From Dichetophora obliterata (lineage: Eukaryota; Arthropoda; Insecta; Diptera; Sciomyzidae): a stretch of DNA of 64,000 bases. The notes under the pieces are model-generated. The model did no database searches. It had not been told where the DNA came from and saw only the letters and a list, made by a program, of their open reading frames with translations. The number at the start of each line of letters is the position of its first letter. Position 1 is the first letter of the stretch. This document shows positions 42,186 through 55,416 of this stretch, one piece after another. Location: assembly GCA_963920525.1 (NCBI GenBank), contig OY986439.1, positions 23,092,819-23,156,818 on the forward strand, written 5' to 3'. The translations under genes and the position numbers were made by a program.

Positions 42186-42419
42186 AGGTACTCACAAGGT
42201 GTGCTATCATGTCATATTGTCCTAAAATTTTACAACAAAAATTTACAAGATAAATAAATGCAAATAAGAAACAGCTGATTTATTACGACACTTCAATAAG
42301 CATAGCTTTCAGAGTTGTAATATATTAGTACTTTATTATATGGAAGGCAACAATAAATTGTTTAAACTAGTGTAAGATCTTAGGACAATATGACATGATA
42401 GCACACCTTGTGAATACCT
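42186..42419. mobile_element. MITE with 40-bp inverted ends
   Basis: The left end AGGTACTCACAAGGTGTGCT continues as 'atcatgtcatattgtcctaa', and the right end is its complement with one mismatch. The flanks CATTTA and CATTGA may be a 6-bp target copy with one change. The centre has no coding capacity. Confidence 0.75.
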
Positions 42420-42501
42420 CATTGATTTTCTGCAAGACTGTCACAACTCAAAATTTAGAACTTACAATAAAAAATGCTTTGAATTATAATAAATTAATTA
42501 C

Positions 42502-43101
42502 CAGGGCTCGGATTTTGATGACCTAAAAATATGACAAAAATGACCTAAAAACTGCAGAAACTACCTAAAAACTGACAAAAATTACCTAAAAAACGCAAGC
42601 AATTACATTAAAAATAAACAAAAAATAAAGCTTTAAAACTAATACATTACTAAACTTAAAATTTATTTTACATAATTTTTATACATAGCGTTACAGTATA
42701 TAACAATATACATTTTGAAGTTATTAAAATTTAAAGAACGTCGATTGTCTGGCAAAATGTTTTTGTACATTTTTACTTTTTTAGTACGAAAAAAAAATTC
42801 TTTTTTTAAATTTATACTAAAATGACCTAAAACCCGGAAAAATTATCTAAAAATGTAAAATTTTCAAAAATGACAATTAAATTACTTAAAAATCAATAAA
42901 AATGACAAAAAAATGCCCTAAATCTAGTAAAAATTACGTCTGAAAACTAAAACCGATAAAAAACCTTGAAAAATGACGCAAAAATTACCTAAAAACTTTT
43001 CATATTTGGTATTTAGGAAACATAAATAAACGTTCTATATAAGCAGAAAATGTCTTAGAAGCAGCCGAAAAAAGATGACATGTCATTGAAATCCTGCCCT
43101 G
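42502..43101. mobile_element. hAT-like element A (CAGGGC ends)
   Basis: The left end CAGGGCTCGGATTTTGATGA and the complement of the right end, CAGGGCAGGATTTCAATGAC, are related. The flanks TTAATTAC and TAATTTAC are a possible decayed 8-bp duplication. The body consists of short repeats of 'tgacctaaaaac' type on one strand. Confidence 0.6.
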
Positions 43102-43108
43102 TAATTTA

Positions 43109-43335
43109 CACTAGGCGACAAATTTAAAAAAATGTCTATGTTCTGGTAGACACTTTGAATTTCTGAGGTGTAATAGTATTCTTATAACTAAAGTAAAAAA
43201 TTTTTTAAATTTTATAGATAATTTGTTTAAAGTCGATTTTCAAAAAAATTGCCCGCACATATTGATCACAATTCGGGAACTGATCGTTCTAATAATAAAA
43301 ATAATAATTTAATGTCAAACAAATAATGTTATGAC
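43109..43335. mobile_element. CACTA-type left end, truncated copy
   Basis: CACTAGGCGACAAATT after TTA matches the left end of the element at 34055. No matching right end was found, and hAT-like element A abuts it directly on the left. The right limit is unknown; 43335 is only the start of the next element. Confidence 0.5.
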
Positions 43336-45459
43336 CAGGGCTAGGATTTCGATGACATGTCATCTTTTTTTCTGCTGCTTCTAAGACATTTCCTGGTTAT
43401 TCAGATTGTCCATTTATGTTTCCTAAATTTCAAATATGAAAAGGTTTTAGGTCATTTTTTCGTAATTTTTCATAGTTTTTTATCGGTTTTAGCTTTTAGG
43501 TATTTTTTAACAGATTTAGGGTATTTTTTGGTAGTTTTAAGCAATTTTTAAGTCGTTTATTGCCATTTTTGACATTTTTAATTTTAAGAGCATTTTTTGG
43601 TTTTTTAGGTAATTTGAGTATAATTTAAAAATAACTTTTTCGTTTATTTTTCATACTAAAAAATGTAAAAATGCAAATTTTTAAACCTATTCTTTTAACA
43701 ATAGTCCCTTAAAAATTTTAATACTGAGTGAAAATTCGTGAAACTAGCCACCTAAAACAAGAAATCGTCATTTTTATATCTTTCATGGATATTATTGAAG
43801 TGTATATGAAAAAAAAATAAATTAAAATTTTTTTTGTAAGTTTTTTTTTCAATGAGTTACAAAGAATTTAGTTTTAGGCCACTGTTTTAGTAAAATTAAC
43901 TTTGCTAAGTAACGGCTTGTTAAAATTTATTAATTTTTGGTTCAAATACTCTTAATACACGTTAAATTACAAAAATGATTTCTTTAAAATTAATAAGTTT
44001 TTTATAAAAAAAATTAAAAAAAAAAGTTCAATATCTAGAGTAACGCCACAACAACAAAAATTTAGGCAATCATCAAGTACATCATTTGAAAGATATGTGC
44101 TAAACTAAGGCATGGTTGGGCAAGTGGGCGTGGTACCTCCCATACAAATGGATCACATTTTCGCAATATCTTGAGAACTAGTAGTAATGCCACAAAAACA
44201 AATCTCTGAAAAATAATAAAGTACGCTATTTAAAAGACACGTGCCAATATAAAAAAGAACAATCTTTTTCTCCAGATATTGCAAAAAATGTGTTTCAGTT
44301 GTATGGGAGGTACCACGCCCACTTGCCCAATAATGCCTTCATTTGGCACATATCCTCCAAATGGCGTACTTGATGATTGCCTAAGTTTTCGTTTTTGTAG
44401 CATTACTGATTTTTTAGATATTGCGAAAAATGTGATACATTTGTATGGGAGGTGCCACTCCCACTTGTCCAATCATACATACTTTTGGTACATTTCCTTT
44501 AAATAATGCACTTGATGACTGCCTTAGTTTCTGTTATCATGGCTTTACTGGTTTTTCTGATATTGCGGAAAATAAGATCCATTTGTATGGGAGATGCCAC
44601 GCGCACTTGTGCAAATATTTTAAAAAACCTTTTTTTTACTTTTCTGTGCCTGAAGCACTAAAAACGTCATCAAAATAGTTTATTCCCTTTAGTTTGTACT
44701 AATCATTCCATTGTGCAGTGCTCTGTATGGCTCCCACAAGACAGGCAGTGCAGATTTAAAACATTTAATAAGAGACTTGTTTATGGATAATACATCATTT
44801 TTATTTTTTTGTATTATTTCTAAATTTGTATAAATATGTAATATTTTTTAAAAAATTTTCTATATGGTCCAGAACGTTTTTTTTTTAAATTTTTATAAAA
44901 AACTTAATAATTTTAGAGAAAAAAATTTAAAAAAAAAATTATTTTTGTAATTTAATGTGTATTTGGCCCAAAAATCAAGAAATTTTAACAAGCCGTTACT
45001 TAGCAAAATTAATTTTACTAAAACAGTGGCCTAAAACTTAATTCTTTGTAACTCTTTGAAAAAAAAATAGTTGCATTTAATTTTTTTTTCATATACACTT
45101 CAATTATATCCATAAAAGATATAAATATTACGACTTTTTGTTTTAGGTAGCTAGTTTCACGAATTTTTACTCAACTATGAAATTAAAAGAGAAACTTACA
45201 TCCGATGACTTATCGTCTTTTAAATATGACCCTCTCATCAGTGCAGAAGTACCTTAAAAATGTATCTTGCGATAATATACAGCAACGCTATGTTTAAAAA
45301 TTATATAAAATAAATTTTAGGTTTAGTAATGTTTTATTTTTTGATTATTTTTTATGTTTATGTATGCGTTTTTCGGTAATTTTTATCAGTTTTAGCTAAT
45401 TTTTGTCATTTTTTAGGTAACTTTTTGCAGTTATTTAGGTCATTAAAATCCGAGTCCTA
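43336..45459. mobile_element. hAT-like foldback element B
   Basis: The left end CAGGGCTAGGATTTCGATGA relates to the complement of the right end (TAGGACTCGGATTTTAATGA) and to element A. The flanks GTTATGAC (43328-43335) and GTTATGAT (45460-45467) are an 8-bp duplication with one change. Inside are inverted arms (about 43720-43950 and 44955-45180) around a core with several copies of 'gtatgggaggtaccacgccc'. No transposase is present. Confidence 0.65.
44100..44620. repeat. Subrepeats with 'gtatgggaggt.ccacgcccac'
   Basis: One copy in inverted orientation (near 44125-44160) and three in direct orientation (near 44303, 44440 and 44585) share the block 'tgtatgggaggt.ccac'. Together they form the core of foldback element B. 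Confidence 0.65.
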
Positions 45460-45467
45460 GTTATGAT

Positions 45468-47640
45468 ACAGTTTTTCCAATGTTTTGTTGGTTTCGGAGC
45501 AACCTAAAACGGATATACGAAAATATGTTTTTTTCAGAAAAATTTTGACCAAATTTATATATGAGCTTCTCTTTAAAAATTTAAGATCAAATTCGAAAAT
45601 TACCAAATTGGATGGAAACCACACCGACCTGTCGCACAAAGTGTATTTCAATTGCGTCACTTTGTATGAAAGGTGAACGTTGCGTGTTTTTTATACGATT
45701 TTGGCAAAATTCAAGCTTCTGCAAAATTTTTAAAGTAATGAAGTCTATTTTGTAAAGTTTAAAGAGATTAAACCGTTTAAATAAGTCACTTTGTATGCAC
45801 TGAGAAAATCGCATACTAAAATCAAAGAAAATTTAGTTAATTTTTAAGAAAATTTTACTTATTTTAGCGCCAAGGAATTTTTTTTCATTTCAAATGAAAT
45901 TTTTTTTAAATAATTAAATTATTTTTAAATCTTAACGGAGTATTGTAGAACAAAAAAGAAAATAAAGTTGAATTTGAAAAAAATGACTTTGTAACAAAAT
46001 TATTTATTTATCAAATAAAAAAGGAAATACATTTTAAAAACAAACAGAACTATTATTCAACTAACAATTTTTTTTTATATAAAAAATATAATTATTTTTG
46101 AAAAAAAACGAAATATGTTGCGTATATATATGTAAACCCAAAAAGTAGCAATCCTAAAAACAAAAGGAAATTGAAGCTTGAATGAAGAGTATAGTTTTGC
46201 AATTTAAAAATTTTTTTTTCCCTTATTGATAACTTTTTTAAAAAATTTTTAAAAAAAGAAATATTTCAAATAAAATCCTTGCTAAATTCATTTAAAAAAT
46301 TTTAACTATTATTATTAAAAAAAAGTAAAACTTAAAAATAAACTTTAGGTAGTAAATATAAATTTTTATTTACTAATAATGTGAAAGTGAATATATAACA
46401 GTTTCACACAAAATAAATAACTCTTCTGCATCCATAAATTGTTTTCTAATATATGCCTCAAAATTTGGGTTGTATGAGAATATGACATAGTCTGATTTAA
46501 AAACAGTTGCATTTAGTTCAAAGGTTGATTCAAAGAAATACTTTTTTAGTTAGTGCACTGGTAAGTTTACTTAATCGTAAAGTGAGTGCTATTGTTTTAT
46601 ATTTTTTCAACAGATTTATATAAGTCCTCAACTGCACTGGCAAGTGCACTGAATCGTGAATCCCCCTAATAAAAACTTCTGATCTGATAATTTGATGATC
46701 AGCTGTTTGTAAATAGCTCGAGGTTTGTGCTCGGAGAAATTTTTGAAGCAAACTTCACGCTTGTAAAAATGTCGGGAATTACATTGTAATGCAGAACTGT
46801 AAGCGGGGTGTAAAATCTTGTTTGTCCTCACATTATTATCTTTTCATTGTTCACACGTTCCACTTTATTCGTCTGTTTTAGAGGTTTTGCAGTGAAGTGT
46901 GTTTGTGAAAATTATTAATCCCTATGTTTAAACCAGAACAAAGTTTTATGTACAAAATAACTAAGTGTTATTAAACGTTAATTCCAAAATGCTCTTTAAA
47001 AGGAAATAGATTTGTTCATTAAATTGTAAAAATTATTGCCAAAATAATTTGTGGTGTCATTTGCTTTTGTTTTCTTCTTTTCGGTGTATTCTTTTTCGTT
47101 TTTGTTGTTTTTGTTGTTTTTGGTGTGAGAGGATTTTCTGATAGCATATTTCTCACCACAATAAGACATTTTGTAAAATCAGTCAAGAAAATTATTATTT
47201 TCCTCAGTTAGGTTATAGTAAATATTTTTCAAAAATGTCTAAAGAAAATGATATCGCGACAATCTTGAGTACATTCTGGTTGGCACAGAAAAATTTTTGG
47301 TTTTTCTAGATTAAATTAGGTTTGTTAATATTCCTTTTAAGTGAACACCCGCAATAAAACGGATTAAGTCCGTTTGTTCATTCTTAAAAAACAATCAATA
47401 TTTATTGCTATCCTAATAGATTTTCTTTTTCATAGGGAAAACCTGATATTTTATGACTCCTTAAATAACGTAAAACGATTGTATTTATGATCTATGTTCT
47501 TGTTTTTGAGTAACAAACACAAAGCATCATTGTTACGAAATTTATAAAGATTGTGTGTCATAAAACCAAAACTAAAAGTAAAAAAAAGTGGTGCGTTAAG
47601 GGCACCCCTGTCAGGAACAAAGTTCCTTACGCTTTTTCTC
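45468..47640. other. AT-rich intron stretch
   Basis: Decayed units of the 'cactttgtatg' repeat occur at 45640-45795. Otherwise there are long A/T runs and no supported gene or element. Confidence 0.5.
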
Positions 47641-47706
47641 AAACTTCGAAAGCAATTCGATATAAAATTTTATATCTTAGGAAAAAAGGTTTATTTATAG
47701 AAATAG

Positions 47707-48332
47707 TAGCTGCTTTTCTTTCGCCTTAATATAATATCGATAACAAATTTTCTCAAAGGAACGGCAAGAAAAACGACTCGTAGAGGGCACTACCGTTACA
47801 GTCAAAATTAAACAAGCAATCATGATACAATAACTATCAGGTAATAGTTATTGTATCAATAACTATTGATACATGATACAATAACTATTAATCATGATAC
47901 AATAACAATAACTATGTGTTTTACTCTAAACGTCAGAAAAATTTTAAATTATTTAATTTAATTATTAATATTATGCAATTATATAAATGATTTAAGTGCA
48001 ATTGTTGGCTCCGCTGAATGCGTCCAATGTGTGAAACACACGCGGTTTGTTTTGTTTAACATCGATGGTCGCAGCTCGTGAGAAAATAGGTAGCTGTCAT
48101 GGCTACCTAATAGTCATTGTATCAAACAAACAAATAAGTCAAAAAATTAAATGACAGCTCATAAAAATATACAGATGCGGCACCTGTGTTTCAAATTTTT
48201 TAAAGGCTATATCACAATTTTATATGGATAGCAAAAATAATCTTATTTGTTATAGGATAATTTTTTTTTGTTTTTGCTTTGCATGTAAAAAAAAATAATC
48301 TGGATTATTTTGAAGCGAATAGAACGCAGCTA
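47707..48332. mobile_element. MITE, TAGCTGCGTT family, copy 2
   Basis: It is inverted relative to 21977-22444. The ends TAGCTGC..TTTCTTTCGCC and AGCGAATAGAACGCAGCTA match that copy. The interior shares 'ggaacggcaagaaaa', 'tcgtagagggcacta' and 'aaatgacagctcataaaa'. It carries extra sequence, including a local repeat of 'catgatacaataactat' (47820-47915) and a unique block at 47935-48080. Confidence 0.7.
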
Positions 48333-48344
48333 GTGGCAAAAAAC

Positions 48345-49670
48345 TTTTTGAAATTCTTACATCAGATCAAAAATCAGCGACTAGCGTATCTACAAAGAGT
48401 ATAAACATAAAAACACATTTTTAGGGACGAGAATTTGAAAATTTTTTTAAATTCTGACAAAATTCAAAATCAGTAACCCCTTAATACTACCAAAGTATTA
48501 TTAAGAGTACACAAAGAGTATAAAACATAAAAAACATTTTCAAGGTCCACCCTAGTGTCAAAATTTTTTAAAATTTTAGCATAAGATTCAAAAAACAGCT
48601 ACCCCTTAATGCTGCCAGTACATACGCAAAGAGTATAAAGCAAAAAACACATTTTTAGGGTTTACCCTAGTGTCAAAAAATTTTTGAAATTTTAACATCA
48701 GGTTCGATATCATTGACCCCTTAACCTTCATCTGGCCTCGTGTGGTACATACATACCCCACGTTCTTTTTCCGGATTTTTTATGAACGCTGACCTCTATT
48801 TTTTTCAACTTGCACTATTTTACAGTTTGAAGTGGTATCTAGAGATGATCTCTGAATTTTTTTGAGACAAAATAATCAATATTTAAATTTTTACAAAGAT
48901 TTTAATCACTGGTTACTCAGGATGAGCATGCCAGGTGAAGGTTAATACTACAAGCACATATGCAAAGAGCATAAAAAACACATTTTCAGGGTCCACCTTA
49001 GTGTCAACAATTTTTTAAATTCTAGCATAAGATTCGAAAACAGTTACCCCTTAATACTGCCAATACATACAGAAAGAGTATAAGGCAAAAAATACATTTT
49101 TAGGGTTCACCCTAGTGTTAAAAACTTTTTGAAATTTTAACATCAAGTTCGATATCAGTGACCTCTTAATATTAAAAGAACATATACAAAAAGCTTAAAA
49201 AAAAACACATTTTCAGGGTCCACCCTAGTGTCAGAAATTTTTTAAACTCTAACATTTAAATATAAATTTAATAACTGTTTGTTTCTTTTTCATTCTGATC
49301 TTATGTTTGTTCGAGATATATATTATACTATTTTATTGTATGCAAAAGAGTAACGATTTCTTATGTACTAATATATTAATAAAGCCAAATTTCGAATTGC
49401 ATAAGATTCGAAATCAGCAATCAGCGCATCTACAAAGAGTATAAAACAAAAACACATTTTTAGGGTCCACGTTAGTGCCAACAATTTTCTTGAATTCTAT
49501 TATAAGATTCGAAATCAGCCACCTTTTAATAGTGCCACATTTTTTGCAGTTATGCACATTATGAAAAATGCACAAAAAATATACAATAAAAAAAACACAT
49601 TTTTACTAGGTCCACCCTAGTGTCAAAAACTTTTTGAAATTCTAACATCAGATTACACTGTATTACACAC
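48345..49670. repeat. Tandem array, unit about 120 bp
   Basis: About eight units are marked by 'ccaccctagtgtcaaaaa' (near 48546, 48667, 48963, 49105, 49223, 49468 and 49612, plus a decayed first unit). Other shared blocks are 'ccccttaatactgcca' and 'gcaaagagtataaa'. It is interrupted by a MITE (48725-48941) and by unrelated sequence at about 49255-49390. It shares the words 'accctagtgtcaa' with the array at 33005-34050. Confidence 0.8.
48725..48941. mobile_element. TTAA-flanked MITE in the tandem array
   Basis: The ends CCTTCATCTGGC and GCCAGGTGAAGG are inverted, and TTAA flanks both sides (48721-48724 and 48942-48945). Removing the insert and one TTAA restores the array consensus 'ccccttaatact'. 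TTAA targeting suggests a piggyBac-mobilised MITE. Confidence 0.8.
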
Positions 49671-50111
49671 ATTTGCAAATTTACAAATAACAAATGCGTT
49701 TTAAGGTAGTGGACCAGTGTGACGGCCGAAATTTCGAAGTTTTTTTCGTGATTTTTTTTTTATCAAGAAAATAATATGCGATCGTTTTGTAATATTTACA
49801 TGTTTATATTAGTATTTTAAAGCATAAAAAAAATTTTTTTTGACTTAATTTTACATTAATTTATTTATAATTTTTAATGTCAAAGTGGAGTCATGTATAT
49901 TTGACGGTACGGTCAATTTTTTCTTTCCCTTTTGTTACGATTCCCGCACCACCAAACACAAGACTTGATCGTCAATTCTTGACAAGTGTAAACTGGGACA
50001 TAGTATGCTCGAATCTCAATGCTCGTACCGGTGATGTGATTTTAATTTTTTCTAAAAATCCCGCATGCATGTATAAAAATCCCTTTTGGGCTTTTTATAT
50101 ATATATATATA

Positions 50112-50489
50112 TTAGGCCGGGTCGATTTGTGGGGAGGCAAAAAAATCGCCCATTGCTCAGTGAAAATCGTATTCTAGGGATCAAAATAAGAAACTTTGCC
50201 CGAAGAACTATACCTTTAAAACGAATTCTAATGCCCCAACTTTTCCGTAGGGTCAAATTTTGAAAAATCCCTCTGTGACCCATTTAGAGTGCCCCAATCG
50301 AGTCCAAATGTATGATCGACCCCCATTATTTTTGGAGGGCCGATCCACCCATGCCAGTGGCACACCCCATGGAACCCCCCTGGGGGTTCCCCATACAAAC
50401 AAATGTTCCTCGGGCAAAGTTTCTTATTTTGATCCCCAGAATACGATTTTCACTGAGCAATGGGCGATTTTTAAATCGACCCGCCCTAA
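50112..50489. mobile_element. MITE with long inverted ends in a TA microsatellite
   Basis: The left end TTAGGCCGGGTCGATTT and the right end AAATCGACCCGCCCTAA are inverted. Pairing extends about 100 bp inward ('cattgctcagtgaaaatcg', 'aataagaaactttgcccga'). It lies between TA repeats, so the target copy is probably TA. The central part is unusually C-rich. Overlapping open frames on both strands come from the palindrome. Confidence 0.75.
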
Positions 50490-50499
50490 TATATATATA

Positions 50500-51605
50500 T
50501 AATATTTTTACTATAACGACAGCCGTAACTGAGCTTCAACTTTTTTGCAAAAACCTACAAAAATCATGGAGGTTTTCAAGATAATTTTAAGTTATTTCGA
50601 ATGCCATCCTCACTTTCAAAATAGCATTGGAATGGTTTAGATTGCTTGCATTGATTCCTGGTGCTTGTTTAAATTGATACATATTAAAGCTACAATATTA
50701 ATTATAAAATAAACACCTACTAAAAAATTTTGAAAGAATTAAAAAAAAGTAATAAAGTTGTTTGAATTTTTTAAGCTTTTGTATGGAAATAAAATAAAAA
50801 AAATAATAATATGCATGAAAAACAGTATTATCTTTTATCCGATTGCAAAAATTTTAAATTTTTTGATGCAGATTGAAAGAGCTTTTTTCGGCCTATAATT
50901 TCTAACAGTGTATTCTTTTACAACTATAACACCAGCCAATATATTACGAAAAACGTAGTTTTTTGAAGTTTTTCCAAAAAGTTTTAGCTCACTGACGGTT
51001 ATCGTAACATCCAAAATATTTTGGGAGTTGTCATAAAATAGACCCAGGTTAATTTTTAAAGGCGTAAAAATGTTACTTCTTTTAAGGGCCCCTTAGTAAA
51101 TATATAATTATATTGTATATAAATTAGCTGAGTTATGAATAAAGCTGAAGAAAGTTTGAATCCAAAATAAGGCAAACATCAGATATCTGATCAATTTAAT
51201 TTAAATTTATTGAAAATTTTTTTATTCAATTTAAACGAAAAATTGACGAAACATAAAACTGAAATGGCAATTGCACAAGATTACAGGATAAGTGAAGTGA
51301 TACTAATCAGGGGCTGAATTACAGCATCCGTAGTCGTGTAAATTACGAAAGCCACGTCGAGACAAGTGCCGATAAATTTTGACGATTTTGCTCGATCACT
51401 GATGCTGTCATTCGGCCCCAGTTCTTGTAAAGAATTTTAATCTTTAAAAATTTTTACACAGCAAAAAAACCCGCCAAAAAACTCAAACGCCCTCTCGCCT
51501 TTTTAAGGTTTAAAAATCCCACAAAAAGGGCGAAATCCCTCCAAATCACATCACTGACTCGTACTCACACACGGCGCACTCGCCTGCTAGTTTGTAGTCT
51601 GCTCC
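50500..51605. other. Intron stretch without a clear element
   Basis: AT-rich with no supported gene. A somewhat less AT-rich patch at 51300-51600 has no readable frame or inverted repeat. Confidence 0.45.
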
Positions 51606-52196
51606 AAGGCTCTTTTATAAGGTTGTGGCACTTGAGGGCGAGCTTGGTCAAACTCATGGTATAATTATTTGACAAGGTAGTAGCGTAGACTGGCTTTTTT
51701 CTCACGAGCGGCGATGGGTAGTTGTCAAAATTAGCTGTTCATGCAATTAATCAAAGAGATGTGAAAAAATAAGCAACGACTTAAACATACATAGCTAGTC
51801 AATCGCAGCAACCTAAAAACATTCCAATAAACTTCGCGAACAAATTTAATGAATCAAAGAAAAGTTAAAAATAAGCAAATAGCTATTCAACAGTAGCAAA
51901 CTACAACTCCTTTAGCTGTTTTTGACAACTACCAACCGCCAAAAAACTGTCACGGCTACCTTGTCAAATAATTATATCATGGGTCAAACTGTCAGAATGG
52001 ATGAAGAAAAATCAAGGAAATGAATGCACATTTATAAGTTTGTGGCACTTGAGAGCGAGCTTAGTCGAACTGTCAGAATGGCTGAAAAGAATCAAGAAAA
52101 TTAATGCTTAGAACAAAGAAAAGCACAGTGACAGTTCAAGCAAAGGCGGAAGGAAGCGCATTTCTCTCAAGTGCCACAACCTTATAAATGAACCTT
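51606..52196. mobile_element. Inverted-repeat element C with nested element D
   Basis: The left end AAGGCTCTTTTATAAGGTTG (continuing 'tggcacttgag') and the complement of the right end (AAGGTTCATTTATAAGGTTG) match over 31 bp with few differences. The left end is partly repeated inside (about 52029-52110: 'tttgtggcacttgagagcga'). Element D (51655-51981) interrupts it. Confidence 0.7.
51655..51981. mobile_element. Element D, 9-bp TSD, CATGGTATAATTATT ends
   Basis: The inverted ends of 26 bp start CATGGTATAATTATTTGACA and differ by one base. Perfect 9-bp repeats GGTCAAACT flank it (51646-51654 and 51982-51990). A 9-bp duplication suggests a Mutator-like mobiliser, but no transposase is present. 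Confidence 0.8.
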
Positions 52197-52205
52197 TCTT
52201 AGAAT

Positions 52206-52388
52206 CATGGTATAAGGATAGAGGTAGCTACAGCGCTGACTGTGCTCTCTTTTCATACTGCCATGTCTGTCAAATTCAGCTGTGTGGCGAATGGAAACAA
52301 AAGAAAAGAAATAAAAAGTTTTGCATCGTTTTGACATGTCCGGCAGTATGCTCTCATCTAGTGCATCTACCTGTATTCTTCTACCATG
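52206..52388. mobile_element. Element E, relative of D
   Basis: The ends CATGGTATAAGGATAGAGGT (left) and the complement CATGGTAGAAGAATACAGGT (right) resemble D. The flanks CTTAGAAT (52198-52205) and CTTAGAAC (52389-52396) are an 8-bp duplication with one change. Length 183 bp. Confidence 0.7.
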
Positions 52389-52411
52389 CTTAGAACCAAG
52401 GCTTATGTACT

Positions 52412-52686
52412 AAACACATTGACGACGACTGCAACAGTGCAAAACAACATGAAGAAAGAAACAACAATCTGGAAGTATCATTAGATTGTTTCATTCACGT
52501 ATACACAAACACTTATATTGCTCTGTTGTCGCACGTGAAATTAGAAAAAATTCTAAACCGACGACAGCGACTTTGTTGCAATCACTCATTGTCGTTGCAA
52601 CATTTTCACCACTTCACCTCCATAAGAAAAGCATGTAAAAATAATTTGACATTTGACGCACTGTTGCTGTCGTCGTCAATGTGTTC
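52412..52686. mobile_element. Element F, AACACATTGACGACGAC ends
   Basis: The inverted ends AACACATTGACGACGACTGC and the complement AACACATTGACGACGACAGC continue through 'aacagtgc'. The body is about 275 bp with no frame. Right of it (52687-52730) a short palindrome made of element C-type ends follows. Confidence 0.7.
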
Positions 52687-53161
52687 AAGGTATCATTTAT
52701 AAGTGCTACAACATTATAAATGAACCTTATCTGCTCGATATTTGTACACATACAAACACAGCAATCTCACTGTTACGTGACGGTTTCTACCAATTCACAC
52801 CACTCACAAGCCGCCTAAAAGAACTTCGTTCCAAAAATTAAAAAAAAATATAATAACGTACCTTTTTAATATGAGCTCAATAACAATTTCTTAAGAAAAA
52901 AGACAAATTATAACAACTAATTCTTTGAAAATAAAACCTTTCGCAAAACTGAACATTTTCCATATTAACTAAAGTCCACTAATTTTGCAAATTATTTACA
53001 GCTACTACTTAAAATGTGTCAAAACCAATGCGGAGCTATAAGTGCCTTTTGGTACAAAGCCGTGCTTTTATAGCCTTACGAATTTTCAGTTTTATCAAAA
53101 ACAAAAATAATAACCAAACCAAATAACCAAATAGCTTATTCGTGCTTTCTATTTTTATTAA

Positions 53162-55049
<1,888 letters not shown>

Positions 55050-55410
55050 AACTACGGCTGTTGATATGAGCGGTTTAAGTGTTCTTGGCGCTTATGTAAA
55101 ATATTTTACTACAGTTCCCTACAGTGTTAAAGATAGATCAAATTAGATAGCGTCAAACACTCATACTACCGGAAAACCTCTTAAAACAAAATTTCATGCT
55201 AACCGTATTGGCTGCTTAGAGTTTTTAGCGGTTTTGTAAACTCTTTGTACTACAGTGCCCTCTGGTATTAAAGATAGGTCGAAATAGATAGTGAAAAAAT
55301 ACTCATCATATCTGAAAATATCATTATACAAATTTTTATGATAATCGTATGATCGGTTAAGGAATTTGTGGCCGTTTAGGAAGAGTTCAGTCACAAACAC
55401 AAGTACAGAA
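55050..55410. repeat. Direct repeat, unit about 135 bp
   Basis: Two to three imperfect units share 'actacagt.ccct', 'attaaagatag.tc.aa' and 'actcat' words (for example 55110-55170 and 55248-55312). The short minus-strand frame here is an artefact. Confidence 0.55.
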
Positions 55411-55416
55411 GAATTA

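Noticed and set aside
44230..44678. Cys/His-rich open frames resembling small zinc proteins
   Set aside because: They come from the 'gtatgggaggtaccacgccc' subrepeats of a foldback element and appear on both strands.
48345..49670. CRISPR-like array
   Set aside because: Units of about 120 bp diverge throughout without spacer structure, and the host is a eukaryote.
50095..50584. Overlapping open frames up to 128 codons
   Set aside because: The arms of the MITE at 50112-50489 are inverted copies, so the same peptides (GRFF, KFLILIPRI) appear on both strands.
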